DNA from: Siphonodentalium dalli
Taxonomy: Eukaryota > Mollusca > Scaphopoda > Gadilida > Siphonodentaliidae
Reading direction: 5' to 3'
Length of the DNA: 64,000 nt
Assembly (NCBI GenBank): GCA_032622095.1
Contig: CP136068.1
Span: forward strand, 3,325,314 to 3,389,313
A model generated the notes under the pieces. It saw nothing but the letters and a program-made list of their open reading frames with translations, was not told the origin of the DNA and made no database searches. Below are positions 20,936 through 34,069 of this stretch, one piece after another; positions within the stretch are counted from its first letter, which is position 1; every line of letters starts with the position of its first letter. A program made the position numbers and the translations under genes.

Positions 20936-22370
20936 TCTTTGTTGATTTTTGTTGATTATTCATGTATTATTTTTAAAATAAATTTATATTCTTCTATCAA
21001 AATGTTGAGGTTTTTAGTCCCATCCTGAAGAATCATGTTGAAGGTGTCTGTTTTCAGGGTTATTATTATATATTATTATTTAAATTAAAAGGGGGGATGC
21101 TGTTTTGCACCTGTACATCCATTCATCCGTGTGTGCGTCTGTCCATCCAATGTCTGTTCATGTCATAACTTGAAAAGTAATGCTCGGTTCTCAATGAAAT
21201 TTATATGGATGTTCACGTCATGTTCAATTGTTTTGTTTTTTTAGGTTTTTCATCTTTGTTTATATGAAAATGCGGATTTTTGGGTCCATCTGTCTGAGTA
21301 TATCAGTCGTAGGTTATAAATATGTCCACACTAGGTGGTATGGCACAAGGGTGTATGCACTGGACGACAGTCCATCTCTTGTTTTGTACTAAATCTATTT
21401 TGATTTTTATTTATATTCTCAACAAGGAAATAACAATTTTGAGTCGAGAAGTGCCTTTTGTGAAATTTGAGTGAATAAGAATAATTATAACTACACTCTC
21501 GAAGAGAATGGGGGGTACTGGATTGACCTCGTCCATCCATCCGTCCGTCCGGACATCTATCACTCTATTTTTCCAGCTATCCAGCTATCTCAATGTCGGA
21601 TCTGAATGAAATTTGGTATAGATGTTCTCTACTATGAGGATATTCAATGGTGTGTTCAATCGTTTTTTCCAGATGTTCCGTTCTAGAGTTATTTATCTTT
21701 ATCTGGAAATGTTTCTTGAGTGTTCAATCATTTTATTGAATCTTTTTTTTTTTCGGTTTTACATTCTAATTAACTTTGTCTGATGACATCCATGGAATAA
21801 ATTATTTGAAACCGGAGTCAACTCTCCAATGAAACTTGCTCCCGATGTGAAGGTAAATATTATTAAACCAATGTATTGGCTCCGGGTTCTTAAAGGAGCT
21901 CGAGTCATGGAAGGGTTACCTAGCTAGGCTTGGAGTACAATCCCACTGTTACAATATTACATGTGTTCCATACGCACACTGTTAACATCACACGATGTAA
22001 ATGATGTTCTTCTCAACCATTAAACTCGAAGGGTTACCTAGGCTTGGAGAACAATCCCACTGTTACAATTACATGTGTTCCAATAATCCATACGCACACT
22101 GTTAACATCACATGATGTATATGATGTTCTTCTCAACCATTAAACTCGAACTATGAAAATAAAATCATAATCACACATGACAAAACAAGCCATATATTAT
22201 CTGTCATCTTTACACATCACACTTTTTAGCTCAACTTTACTTGTAAAAAAAGGGCCACCAGTGGCCATCTTGGATTTAACTTGATATATATCTCTTCATG
22301 TTGATATCTAGTATTATTTCAACTTTCCGCATTCCTAATTACTCCAATATCTTCATTTCATTGTTCTTTA
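20936..22370. other. Gene-free stretch with short direct duplication
   Basis: Contains GTCCATCC-type tracts at 21115-21160 and 21525-21560, typical of invertebrate transposon ends. It also has a direct duplication of about 120 bp at 21915-22020 and 22030-22150 (GGGTTACCTAG...CTCAACCATTAAACTCGAA). No exon was recognised. Confidence 0.5.
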
Positions 22371-22374
22371 ACTT

Positions 22375-22590
22375 AACCCTCCAGTGATTGGAGTTTCTGT
22401 AATTTTGCAAAAACCATTATGCCAATGCATTCTTTTATATACGAGAAACTCGCTCTATAAGAGAATACATTGGCCTATTATTTACATTGACCGTGTAAGC
22501 CAGTGCATTCTCTTATATATGCAAGGCTAGTGAGAATGCACTGGCATAGGATCGTTAATGCTGCACCAGCGCAGCTCCCATCATGAATAG
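22375..22590. mobile_element. TTAACCCTCC hairpin MITE copy
   Basis: Starts TTAACCCTCCAGTGATTGGA and ends near CTCCCATCATGAAT, with inverted CATTCTTTTATATACG / CGCTCTATAAGAGAATACATTGG arms inside. Confidence 0.55.
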
Positions 22591-22973
22591 AAAATAGCAT
22601 CCAACTGGTGAAACTTGTATTCTGTATATAAGGAATCAAACATGCATTTTATTGCATGGAAATTGGTTTGAGGAAACGTGACCACTAGGTCTTATAAACA
22701 CATGCATGTTTAGTAAACATTGTTTACATGATTTCAGGCATGTATATCTATTTGTGTATCGCAATTATAAATATTGCCTTATTTGGACACATGAATTTTA
22801 ATGAGTTTTCACAAAATTGGGGTTCCCACTTCATTCTTGAAATCCGTTTGAGCTTCAGTGTTGTCAGACGTACAAGTAGTTGATAGAAATCAGGGAGAGT
22901 CTGGATATTTATCAGATGGTGACGCCCAAAGAACTATTCACATCAAGCCATGAAATAGTGTGTCTGTCATTTG

Positions 22974-23058
22974 CAGAATGAGGTCCCCAGAAGGTGAATT
23001 TAGAGACGCTGTCCCGCACGGTGGGCTAGCATCACCAAATCCACCCTCTGGGGACCTC
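22974..23058. mobile_element. Foldback element, GAGGTCCCC family
   Basis: GCAGAATGAGGTCCCCAGAAG and CACCCTCTGGGGACCTC form the arms; the right end is clipped relative to the copy at 18289-18382. Confidence 0.7.
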
Positions 23059-23357
23059 TGGGCATTATGATCCCTATGTGACTGGGATACAGATTTGTTG
23101 AAAAGGGGCCATCAGGTCAAATAGGGCATAACCAGCAACATATCTATTTACATTCTTAAAAGGTCTTTTCCAGAATTGAATAGGGTCATATTTGGTGTGG
23201 GGCTTCGAGGGAATGACAATATTTATGTTTAGATAGAAAATTTGTTCGATAAGTTTAATAAATAAATAAATCCTATCTACATAACATACAGGTTAGTTAA
23301 ATTCATTCTCATACTAAATAATAACAAGAGGCCACCATGGTTCCGTAGATGTGATAT

Positions 23358-25425
23358 GATACAAACTTTATGAATCTTATAAGTCGGTCTTTTAATGATG
23401 CTTTCCCATATCGCCAAACACAGTCTAATGCTAAACATGTCAGGATACAAAAGTGGATGACTGATGGACTTCTAACCTCATCTAGAGAAAAACAAAAACT
23501 ATATAGAGCGTATATAAAATCGCCGACGGAAATTAATAAAACAAATTACAAGGATTATTGTAGGTTATTCAATAAATGCAAACGTGAATGTAAAGCGAAA
23601 TATTATAAAGATGTCTTAGAAGAAAACAAATTTAATACGAAAAAATGCTGGGAAATATTAAATGAAGCTATAAATCGCGGGAAATCAAACACTTTGCCGG
23701 GAACATTTAACATAAATGGGTCCGTGATTGGTGACCCAAAACAAATATCACAAGGGTTCAACGATTTCTTCGGAAATATAGGCCTGAATGCATGCTCAAA
23801 CATTGCGACTACGAATACCTCTTTCACCGATTATCTAGAGGGTAGTTATGCCAATAGTATTTTCCTCACAGCAACCACACCAGAAGAAATCATTTCCCAT
23901 TGTAACTCAATGAAATCAAAAAATAGCCAAGCCAATCAAGACATGTCAGTTTCTCTCATGAAAATGATAATCCACCAAATTGCCATTCCATTATCTCATA
24001 TAATTAACCGATCATTCGAAACCGGTATAGTACCAAGTATGATGAAAATAGCCAGAGTTATTCCTGTATATAAATCAGGGGACAAACATAACTTCGACAA
24101 CTATAGGCCGATAAGCATATTGCCAATATTTTCAAAAATATTAGAGAAAACTATGTTTAGCAGACTCTCAAATTATTTGGAAAAAAACAATGTACTTTAC
24201 AAACACCAATATGGATTTAGATCTGGCTACTCAACAATTCATCCGATCCTTCATCTTTTGAATAACATAGCTACAGAAAACAATAAAAAGACAATGAATT
24301 GCACATTGGCAACCTTCATTGACTTATCCAAAGCATTTGATACGATAAATCATGAAATCCACCATTACAGAATCAGAGGTTTGGCTAATAAATAGTTTCA
24401 AAGTTACTTATCGAATAGATTGCAATACGTCGAGTTTAAGGGCCAGAGATCAAGAACTACACAACTCAGCACCGGTGTGCCCCATGGCTCCATACTCGGA
24501 CCGATAATTTTATTGATCTGCATCAACGATTTGCACCGGGCATCAAAACTTAAATTATTATATTTTGCTGACGATACGACGGTATATGCATCCGACTATG
24601 ATATAGATCGATTAAAAAACTTAAACAAACCAAGAACTAACTAAACTTTTTGATTGGTGTTGTGCAAATCGTCTCTCACTCAATGCAAAGAAGACAAAAT
24701 ATATGATTTTCAATCCCTCTAACAGAGTTGAAATACTAGATATCGAAGCAATAGAACGTGTAAGCAATACCGCAACGATTAAATTCTTAGGGATATCCAT
24801 CGATGAACATCTATCCTTCAAACCACATATATCGAGTCTGTGCTCAAAAATAGCGCAAGCCAACTTTTCATTAAACAAAGCAAAAAGGATTCTCCCATTC
24901 TCGGCATTAAAATCATTATATTTTTCACTGGTCCACAGTCATCTACTTTACGGTATCCACATTTGGGGTCATAGCAAGCATGCACATAGGCTTTTATTGA
25001 TGCAAAATAAAAGTTTGAGGCTTATTAACAATAAACGATATAATAGTCATACTGAGCCACTATTCCACAAAAACAACATTCTGAAAGTGAATGATCTATA
25101 TGATCTGCATGTCTTGTTCATGCTGGATTGGAAAAATGGGAATCTACCGAAGTCTTTCGGAAAAAATTTCACAGTCATTAAATAAAAAATCGGAAGTAAT
25201 ATGACGACTAGACAAGCAGGCTTATTCAAACTTCCAAAATATCGGACAAGATATCTCGACCTATTCCCTGCTTTTAAATTTCCCTTATTATGGAACAGCC
25301 AGAAAGATGATTTACGAGAGACAAGATTGAAATCGCGTCTAAAATGTAAGCTTATGGAGAGTTATATCGGAAATTATTATGAACATGTTTTATGCACGAA
25401 CCCATACTGCCAGGAGTGTTGCTGA
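23358..25425 (+). pseudogene. Degenerate LINE-type reverse transcriptase
   Basis: A 5'-truncated non-LTR retrotransposon reading frame. The first segment (23370-24395) carries the upstream RT region, with NYRPISILPIFSKILEK and QYGFRSGYST, and motif A, ATFIDLSKAFDTINH, with its catalytic aspartate. A tryptophan position before FQSYLSNRLQYVEF is an in-frame TAG (24393-24395). The same frame then gives GVPHGSILGP (motif B, with His where Gln is usual) and FADDT (motif C). A frameshift near 24625 leads to NRLSLNAKKTKYMIF, FLGISID and a YGIHIWG segment. An in-frame TAA near 25183 precedes the last piece, which ends in CTNPYCQECC. No endonuclease domain is present. The pattern is of the Jockey/CR1-type LINEs; the clade is not settled. 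It is inactive. Confidence 0.9.
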
Positions 25426-25876
25426 ACCCAGCCAGCATATAGTCTCAATTATATATCAATGTGCCATGAAGAGAAAATTTCCGTGTGTCGGGGAGGGGGT
25501 CAACTGCTTCCACTTCTGGTTCTCATCAATTCATCGCTTGGATAAGATGACTCAAGTACCGGGGACGGACCGACGGCCTCTGTGGCGGCGGCATGCATAT
25601 CGGGGTGGGGCGCTGCTCGGGGAATTATTCTGCTGGTGACCAAATCTATAACATCCCACTTTAATTATTTAGTTAAATGCTGCTGGGTCAGACAGGAAGA
25701 CAGCACTGCTATAGTGCTATGTCTGCCCCAGGCAAAGTGCCTTGCAGTTATTATTATGTATGTGTTTTATATTTTCATTTCGTTGTATTCCAATTTATGT
25801 TTTTGCATTTCAGGGTTTACGTTGTTCTGTTTATTGGGCATTTTGTAAAATAAAGTATCTATCTATCTATCTATGC
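25426..25876 (+). mobile_element. 3' tail of the LINE, ending in (TATC)n
   Basis: Non-coding sequence follows the RT frame and ends AAATAAAGTATCTATCTATC with about five TATC units (25854-25875). This simple tail is what such LINEs use in place of poly(A). A GC-rich block at 25555-25625 belongs to this 3' region. Confidence 0.65.
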
Positions 25877-26229
25877 CCATATGGGTTTGACTTATTCATA
25901 CTAAGTCATAACACGAGGCAGCTGTGCACTCACACATCGCAGTGATTAACAAACAGTAACACATATTAGTGTACACAACTCAATTAATTATAATCACCAA
26001 ACAGACCCAGGTCCCGTTAATTAACACTTAGGCACGACTCATGCCTTTGTGTTACCACCAGCCGAGAACATGGCGTTCTCGGTATACGTAAAATAACTAC
26101 ATACATGTATAATGTATATGTCATTTAAATGGTCAAATATGGTACAATATCTACTTAAGAGTGATATATACACTATACATGGACATTATTATGACTTATT
26201 CATTAATTTTGGACTTGTTCTCGGTTGTT

Positions 26230-27245
26230 CTCGGTAAATAGGAGGTCCGGCTGTGGTTCGATATTTGATGCCCAGTGAAAGATACATTCATAAATATACA
26301 AAATAAAAAAAGAAGCCACATGTAATGTGATGTGATGCCCATACCAGTTAGATACATTTATACTCGTAATAAATCACAACAAGATACTGATATGATATTC
26401 ATAAAGGTAAGATGTATTCATTATCATACAATGCACAACAAGATGCCGCTGTGGTTCAGCAGATGTGATGCCCAAACAAGTTAGATACATTTATACTCAT
26501 ACTGATATATCATGTTGATAAAAGTAAGATGCATTCATTCTCATACAATGCACAAGAGGCCTCCGTGGTTTTGCAGATGTGATGCCCAAACACGTTAGAT
26601 ACATTTTTATCACATAATTTGCCCATAAAAGCAGTTTCATAATTATCGGTAAGTCACACGTTTAATATCAGCGCGTGCGATGATGTCACGCAGTTCTTTA
26701 AATGACTTGCGATCGCTGCAGTTTATGATCGTTGTTTTCGGTGAAACTTCGCGTTGATTTGATCATGTGATAAAAGGTATCTCAGTATAATCTCACACTC
26801 GTCCTATTTTATACGTAATTTATCAACCTCGTCCACTAAATTCTATTTGAGCCTCGGTAAACCTCGGCTCAAATCAAATTTAGTGAACTCGGTTGATAAA
26901 TTCCGTATAAAATAGAAACTCATGTGAGATCCTCTATATACACATACTAAAACAAGAGACTGATATATCATGTTGATAAAAGTAAGATGCATTCATTCTC
27001 ATACAATGCACAAGACGGGCCTCCGTGGTTTTGCAGATGTGATGCCAAAACAAGTTAGATACATGTATACTAAATCACAAAGAGGTTGATATGATATTGA
27101 TAAAGTTAAGATGCATTCATTCCATACAACGACAATAGGCCGCCATGGTTCTGCAGATGCGATGGCAATCCATGTTAGATACATTTATACTCATAGTAAA
27201 TCACAACAAGGCTGATATGATATTGATGAAGGTAAGATGCATTTT
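26230..27245 (+). repeat. Tandem-like repeats with GCAGATGTGATGCC
   Basis: Five to six units of roughly 115-150 bp, each with (C/G)GTGGTT(C/T)(T/A)GCAGATGTGATG, GTTAGATACATTTATACT and GTAAGATGCATTCATTCTCA. The array is interrupted around 26620-26950 by unrelated sequence including a palindrome. A single relative lies just upstream of the LINE at 23320-23360. Confidence 0.75.
26793..26933. repeat. ~140-bp palindrome inside the array
   Basis: CTCACACTCGTCCTATTTTAT on the left pairs with ATAAAATAG...CTCATGTGAG on the right. The arms continue through TTTATCAACC/GGTTGATAAA and CACTAAATT/AATTTAGTG to GAGCC-loop-GGCTC. It is probably a foldback element inserted into the repeat. Confidence 0.75.
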
Positions 27246-27304
27246 GCACGAATGTTCTGGGGCTATTAAGCTCAGGCAAATATAAATTCACGTTAACTAA
27301 CATC

Positions 27305-28690
27305 AGTCCGCATGGACAGACACATGGAGACAGATTCCCCCCAGGGCACATTGATAGACATATCGCCCCCAGGATACTTGGATATACAGATTCCCCCCCA
27401 AGTCACATGGATAGACAGATCCTCCAGGATACATGGATAGACGGGTGTCCCCCAGGACACATGGTGAGATGGATACCCCCCAGGACACATGGATAGACAG
27501 ATCCTCCCAGGATACTTGGATAGACAAGATTCCCACAGGACGCATGAATAGACGGATTCCCCAAAGGATACATGGATAGACAGATTCCCCCAGGACACAT
27601 GTACAGATCCCCCAAGTCACATGGATAGACGGATTCCACCAGGACACATGGAGAGACGGATTTCACCAGGACACATGTACAGACAGATTTCCCCAAGGAT
27701 ATATGGATAGACAGATCGCCCCCAGGATAAATGGATATATGTATTCCCCAGGACACATGGATAGACAGATTCCCCCCAGGACACATGACAGCGGATTACC
27801 CCCAGGGCACACGGACAGACAGATTTCCTCAGGATACATGGACATGCAGACAGATCCATCAGGACACATGGACAGACGGATTCCCCAAGGATACTTGGAT
27901 AGACGGAATCCCCCCCCCCCCCCCCCCCCAGGACAAATGGACAGACAGATTCCACCCAGTACACAATGGACAGCGGATTACACCCAGGACACAGATTCCC
28001 CTCAGGATACATGGACAGACGGATTCCACCATTGGATAGGCGGGTCCACCCAGGACAAATGGACAGACAGATTCCACACAGGATACATGGATAGACCGAT
28101 TACCACAGGACAAATGGACAAACAGATTCCACCCAAGATACATGGATAGACTGATTACCCCAGGACACATGGACAAACAGAATCCACCGAGGATACATGG
28201 ATAGACCGATTACCACAGGACAAATGGACAGACATATTCCACCGAGGATACAGGCATGGACAGACCGATAGATACATACCTGGATGAATTGAAACCCGCT
28301 GAGGATGTTGGAAATTCACAGAGGTGTGGGCTGCAACACTTTTGATTGTTTGGCGGGAGGAGCGGGGTAGTAAACTGAACACAAAATCCAAACCTGTTTG
28401 GAATGTATAATCCGCAATAATCACGTAATGATCTTTGGAATGATACCATTTGACAGATTTCCCCCAGGATACATGAACAGACAGATCGCCCCCAGGATAA
28501 ATGGATAGATGGATTCCCCCAGGATACATGGACAGACAGATTCCCCCAGGATACATGGACAGCGGATTACCCCAGGATACATGGACAGCGGATTACCCCC
28601 AGGATACATGGACAGACAGATCGTCCCCAGGATAAATGGATTCCCCCAGGATACATGGACAGACAGATTCCCCCAGGATACATGGACAGC
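27305..28690 (+). repeat. Minisatellite, ~28-30-bp unit
   Basis: Forty-odd units of CCCCAGGATACATGGACAGA-CAGATT type, with variable C runs (the longest at 27911-27929). A non-repeat island occupies 28280-28450. Open frames exist on both strands simply because the repeat lacks stops; predicted peptides (for example Ser-Cys-Pro-Gly-rich) are artefacts. Confidence 0.92.
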
Positions 28691-28870
28691 GGATTACCCA
28701 TAGGGGGACTTGCATATATAAGAAAATGCTCTGGCTGGCTCACAAGGTCAAGGTAAATATTGGTAGGCCAATGCTTCCTCTTGTATATGCGAAGCTCCCT
28801 ATGGGAGATTCGCATATATAAGAGAATGCATTGGCACAGGGTTTTCGCATAATTTTAGGAATCTCCAATC
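28690..28870. mobile_element. Hairpin MITE fragment
   Basis: TTGCATATATAAGAAAATGC ... GGAGATTCGCATATATAAGA with the GGGTTTTCG...CATGG end; a copy of the TTAACCC family lacking its left terminus, adjoining the minisatellite. Confidence 0.55.
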
Positions 28871-29636
28871 ATGGAACAAATGGAACACAACATCGTGGCG
28901 ATGGCAATATAAAGTTTGCAATATGATATTTCCAAATCAAAATGAATTTACAGGTTGATATTTTTCACTCGATGTCATAAGTAATAACTTCGGTTTCTTA
29001 ATATAGTTACAAAGAATCGTGCTGAATCGGAAACTGTTTATAAAATTAAATTTATAAGTTTGTGGTTCAACATAATGCCCATAAACTGTGACAATACATT
29101 AGGAAACCAAGATTATCCCTTATATAAAAGCTTTTCATTCAAATACATGTTACATGATAAGCTAGCTACAAAACATTTGGTAACTGTCTCATTTTTTGTG
29201 TATCTAAGATTTTGTCCTCCTCTTGACTTACATTCAACCTCAACTAGAATGTATTCACTGATACACAGACAGATGGAAAGACTGTCAAGCCGGAACGTAC
29301 ATTTCACCACAGATAATAGATTTAATTATAAGATTCTCCATGCATTGAATGAATACTCCACCTCAACTAGAATTCATTCACTGATAAAACAGACAGATGG
29401 AAAGACTGTCAAGCCGGAAAGTACATTTCACCACAGATAATAGATTTAATTATAAGATTCTCCATTCACTGATAAACAGACAGATGCTAATAGATTCACA
29501 TGCCTGTTTCATCAACATCACAGAAGCCAGTAATAGTTGTCATATCAATTAGCAACCTGTATAGCAAATGTTTGCTCTTACAATATTCAGGTCAACACAA
29601 AGGACAGCTCAGTAATAATTTCTCTATTTAACATTG
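28871..29636. repeat. Gene-free stretch with a 115-bp direct duplication
   Basis: ATTCACTGATACACAGACAG...TAAGATTCTCC occurs at 29254-29342, again at 29368-29462, and as a short third start at 29463. No exon is seen; the 126-codon open frame here spans the duplication. Confidence 0.55.
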
Positions 29637-29639
29637 TCA

Positions 29640-29895
29640 TCACTGGAGCTACCAGAAATTTGCTTAACCCTGTGCCAGTGCATTCATTCTCTTATATATG
29701 CAAGTCTCCCATAGGGAACCTCGCATATATATATGAGATTGCATTGGCCTAACAATATTTATCTTGATCTTGTAAGTCAGAGCATTCTTTTATATATGCG
29801 AGGCTCCCTAAGACAGACTCGCATATATAAGAGAATGCATGGCACAGGATCTTTAATGATGCACCAGCGCAGACCCGGTCATAAATGGGTTAAAG
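29640..29895. mobile_element. Double-hairpin MITE copy
   Basis: Two successive inverted pairs: CATTCTCTTATATATGCAAG/CGCATATATATGAGATTGCATTGG and GCATTCTTTTATATATGCGAGG/GACTCGCATATATAAGAGAATGC. The right end is GGTCATAAATGGGTTAA. Same family as 11039-11292. Confidence 0.6.
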
Positions 29896-30589
29896 ATGTA
29901 TTCATGGTTCCAGTTATAACGACATCGTTGAAAGTATCACGGACACTGTAGCTCAACTCGGAGAGGGGATAATTCCAAATATTACAGTCAATGGAGCGAC
30001 AAAGAATGCGGAATGTTTAAATGTCTAAATAATACCAGAGGTCAGCCATAAGGGTGGGATCAGTTCGATACTAAATGTTGGCTGTAGGACATGGCAAAAT
30101 ATTTAGTGATGGAAAGAGTAAAATCCATTGATAGGCCGTCAGCCATAATTTTGATCAAAAATAACTACCATCTAGAATTGAATCTGAATTTGTAAATTTT
30201 CAAAACATTTCTTCAATAAATTTTGAATGCATGGTGTGCCGATGGTTTCAAATATGAAATTCTCGATGGCCAACAGTGGTTGGATTTGTAACGAAATTTG
30301 GAAAAATGCTCACCCGAAAATCAATATGAAGTTTTGTGACGATCATGTTTTTCATCGAAAATTTTTCAAATTCGATAGCTACAATACAGAGGTGCTTCTA
30401 AACATGAACGTAAATTTTCAAAACAATTCTCCAATGAAAGTGTCAATGACACTATAGCTCAACTTGGAAAGGGAATAATTTAATGTGTTACTGTCGATGG
30501 AGTTATTAGGAATGTGGAAAGTTGAATGTCTAATACTAGTTTATCAACATGAAGAGATATATATATACATGTATATAAAAGTAAAATCT

Positions 30590-31880
30590 AAGATGGTTGC
30601 TGGCGGCTATGCTTTCCAACAATTCAAAAACATTTGATAGCTTTAGTCATGCAAAGTGTAGAATCCAAATGGCCGCTGGCAGCCATGTTTTAATGCCGAA
30701 TAACCCCAAAATGACTCGTTCCCATCTACATGTCAATTTCAACAGCCATGACAAATTTTATGATGATCAGACTAAAGGTGCGACCTGTAGCCCATGCTAA
30801 AGGATTTAGTCATACAAAGAGTAAAATCTAAGATGGCTGCCGGTGGCCATGTTTTTTGACCGAATGACCCCGAAATAACTCGTTCCCATCTACAAGTCAA
30901 TATTAACACCCCCGACAAATGTCATGATGATCAGATGAAGAGTACGACCTGTAGCCCATGCTAATGGATTGAATTATGAAATCCAAGATGGCCGCTGGCC
31001 GCCATGTTTTTTTCCGAATGACCCCAAAATGACTCGTTCCCATCTACATTCCAATTTCAACAGCCATGACAAATTTTATGATGATCAGACTAAAGGTACG
31101 ACCTGTAGCCCGTGCTAAAGGATTTAGTCATACAAAGAGTAAAATCCAAGATGGCAGCTGGCGGTCATGTTTTTTGGCCGAATGACCCCAAAATGACTCG
31201 TTCCCATCTACATGTCATTGTTAACATCCATGACAAATTTTATGATGATTCGATCAAAGGTACGACCTGTAGCCCGTGTCAAAGGATTAGGTCATGCAAA
31301 GAGTAAAATCTAAGATGGCTGCCGGCGGCCATGTTTTTTGGCCGAACGACCCCAAAATGACTCGTTCCCATCTACATGTCAATATTAATATCCATGACAA
31401 ATGATGATCAGACGAACGGGAGGACCTGTAGCCCGTGCTAATGGATTGAATTTTAAAATTCAAGATGGCCACTGGTGGCCATGTTTTTTTCTTCCGAATG
31501 ACCCCAAAATGACTCGTTCCCATCTACGTGTCAATATTAACATCCATGACAAATTTCATGATGATCAGGTGAAGAGTACGACCTGTGGCCCGTGATAATG
31601 GATTAAATTTTGAAATCAAAGATGGCAACTGGCGGCCATTTTTTTGTCCTAATGACCCCAAAATGACTCGTTCCCATCTACATTCGAATTTCAACATGCA
31701 TGATAAATTTCATGATGATCAGACTCAAGGTACGACCTGTAGTCTGTGCTAAAGGATTAATTTAGTCATACAAAGAGTAAAATTCAAGATGGCTGCTGGT
31801 GGCCATGTTTTTTGGCCGTATGACCCCAAAGTGACTCGTTCCCATCTACATGTCATTACTAACATTCATGACAAATTTTA
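30590..31880 (-). repeat. 164-bp tandem array (family A), inverted, left part
   Basis: About eight units, reverse complement of the 3725-4560 array: CCCCAAAATGACTCGTTCCC, ATCTACATGTCAAT, GACCTGTAGCCC and AAGATGGC(C/T)GC. It stops at the left end of the inserted element at 31881 and resumes at 34070. Confidence 0.88.
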
Positions 31881-34069
31881 TAGTCTGGTCGTTGAAGCAT
31901 TTGACCTAGAACAAATTGTTTAAAAGCTGTTTTTGGTGTGATATTGTCGGGCAGAATGTAGGGAACAACATATCCAAAATCCGCTAAAATCCGCTTTGGG
32001 GAAAATTCTCTATTGAAGATGGCGTCCATAATGTCTGTTGTTATCGGAAAATACTGAATTCTGCGGCAGGTGCTCCAATTAATGCCAAATTCGTAATAAA
32101 TTGAAATATACACAAACATTGCTTAGTCGTAAACCATATATGTAGAATATTTTTCCCAAAATGGCCACCAAAATGGACAAAATCGAATGAAATTTACATT
32201 TAGTGCAAAATTGAATAGCTAGTCATAAACGAGTGAACAAACGCTCGAATATTGCGAGGAGGAATGACTACAAGTATAAGAGAAACTTTTTATTAGAGAT
32301 GTACGAATTCTTTCTGATGTATCTCACGAGAGAGCAAGCGAAATCAGGGTCTTGTGGAACGGTTAAATCTGGACTTTTGGGTGTCCAGAAACGTAAAAAT
32401 GACGCAGTTTTATCTGTACCGCTAATCTTGAATCGTGTGATATATGTGTAATTAAACAGCTAAACGGGATTTAGTAGGGATGTATTGACTATGCGGCCTT
32501 TCTCTAGAAGCAGAAATATATGTACTCAGAGCAGGTCTCACGAATGAGACCGATCACCATTTATTTTGATATCTACGGTATAAAACCTTAAAAAATTAAT
32601 TGCTATAAAACGGTATGAATTATGTTCATATTGTACTGGGGAGAATGCGTAGATCCTATTGTACGTGTCTCAAAATAGTAGTTATAGTTGCCTCAGATCA
32701 AGTGATAAAACACAAATATTTCGCTTTTATCACAAGAATGCGTGATGGTGTACCATGAACTAAATTTATTAAATCACAAATGAGTACCAAAGACTGTCTT
32801 CAATAAATTCAAAACTTGACCAAAATTGCCTACATAATCTGTGACAGAGACTGTGTTTATACCTGGAAATTATATTTGGTTGAATTCACCAAGGCCACAT
32901 CTACGCGAAACTTACTACGTTGTCTTCAACCGCATCACCGAGTTTACCCATTTTCCATAATGTTACACATGTCTGTTGCACACAGAACCACAATTAACAA
33001 TATTGGGTGAATGTTCAACGTTGGAATAACATCTTAAACGATGATCACTTGATATTTAGCACGATTACGTGGGTGGTAAAGGTAATATATTTTCAAACAA
33101 AAATATACTGAAAACTAATAGTGTGCATTGCGCTGTAGCTTATTCTAGTTGTAAAGTGGCCACTGAAGTAATTTAACAAAATTGTCTACTAAGAAACCGG
33201 GTTGGTAGCAGAATGAAAATTAGCCTTACATACAATGTACTATGTACAGTCTCTTTGACCTCGTGAGATGCGGTGCTAATCCATTGAAGATATTAGTGTT
33301 TCTTTACAGTATAATAACCATTGCGACATACGTGTATCGTTTATTATCACCGGGAGTGTTGACAATTCCTGAAATATAACTAGTATTTATACCTCAGAGT
33401 ATACACTTAAATTTCGGCGTTGCATTCAATATCTAATCACCATGCCGAATGAAACTACCATGCACTGTGAGGCGAAACATTAGTTCGTGTGTTGCATGCA
33501 CGAGCTATTTTTGTTTTGCCCAACAGTTGGATGTTGGATAAGCAGAACACCCAAACGTTAATGACGTAAATCATTGGGGGGGGTTGACTTGCTGTGCAGT
33601 GATCGATGATCCTTCAGATTGATCTGTTTTAATGATGTGTGTACCTTTAAAGATATTTAACAACCGACTTGTATATTGCCAATATGTATTTCACTCTTAC
33701 GTGGTTACCCAATATGTTGCTTTCTACGTGGTATGGTTTGGAGTTGCTGCCATTTTGACAGCCATTTCATGGCCACGATTGTATAATTTTCTGTCCGTGT
33801 CACTCTATTCGCTCCCGCATTCTAATTTAACACATCTACTGATATAACGGCATAATTCTGATGCCACTATATATCGTATAATGACTTATATCGAGAACTG
33901 ATGTAGTATAGACAACCATGTTGGACGCCATCGTGGATAACAAAGTTTCCCCAACGCGGATTTTGGATATGTTGTTCCTGATGCTTTTCCGCGTCGAATG
34001 ACTCCGAAAACAGCTTGTAAACAATTTGTTCTAGGTTCACCTCAAAATCGAGTCTCAACGACCAGACTA
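31881..34069. mobile_element. PIF/Harbinger-like non-autonomous element
   Basis: A 2189-bp insert with long, diverged terminal inverted repeats. The left end is TAGTCTGGTCGTTGA and the right end TCAACGACCAGACTA. The arms continue for about 175 bp with shared GAACAACATATCCAAAATCC and GATGGCGTCC. It interrupts the family A array and is flanked by TTA on both sides (31878-31880 and 34070-34072), with array sequence rejoining exactly. A 3-bp TTA duplication is the habit of PIF/Harbinger elements. No transposase frame is seen inside; its 2 kb interior is unrecognised. Confidence 0.75.

Noticed and set aside
23358-25425. Active retrotransposon
   Set aside because: It has an in-frame TAG at the Trp after the RT motif A region, a frameshift near 24625, a TAA near 25183, and no 5' endonuclease.
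27293-28815. Cys/Ser/Gly/Pro-rich open frames resembling a secreted repeat protein
   Set aside because: They come from the ~29-bp minisatellite and exist on both strands in several frames. No signal peptide, splice site or flanking exon was seen.
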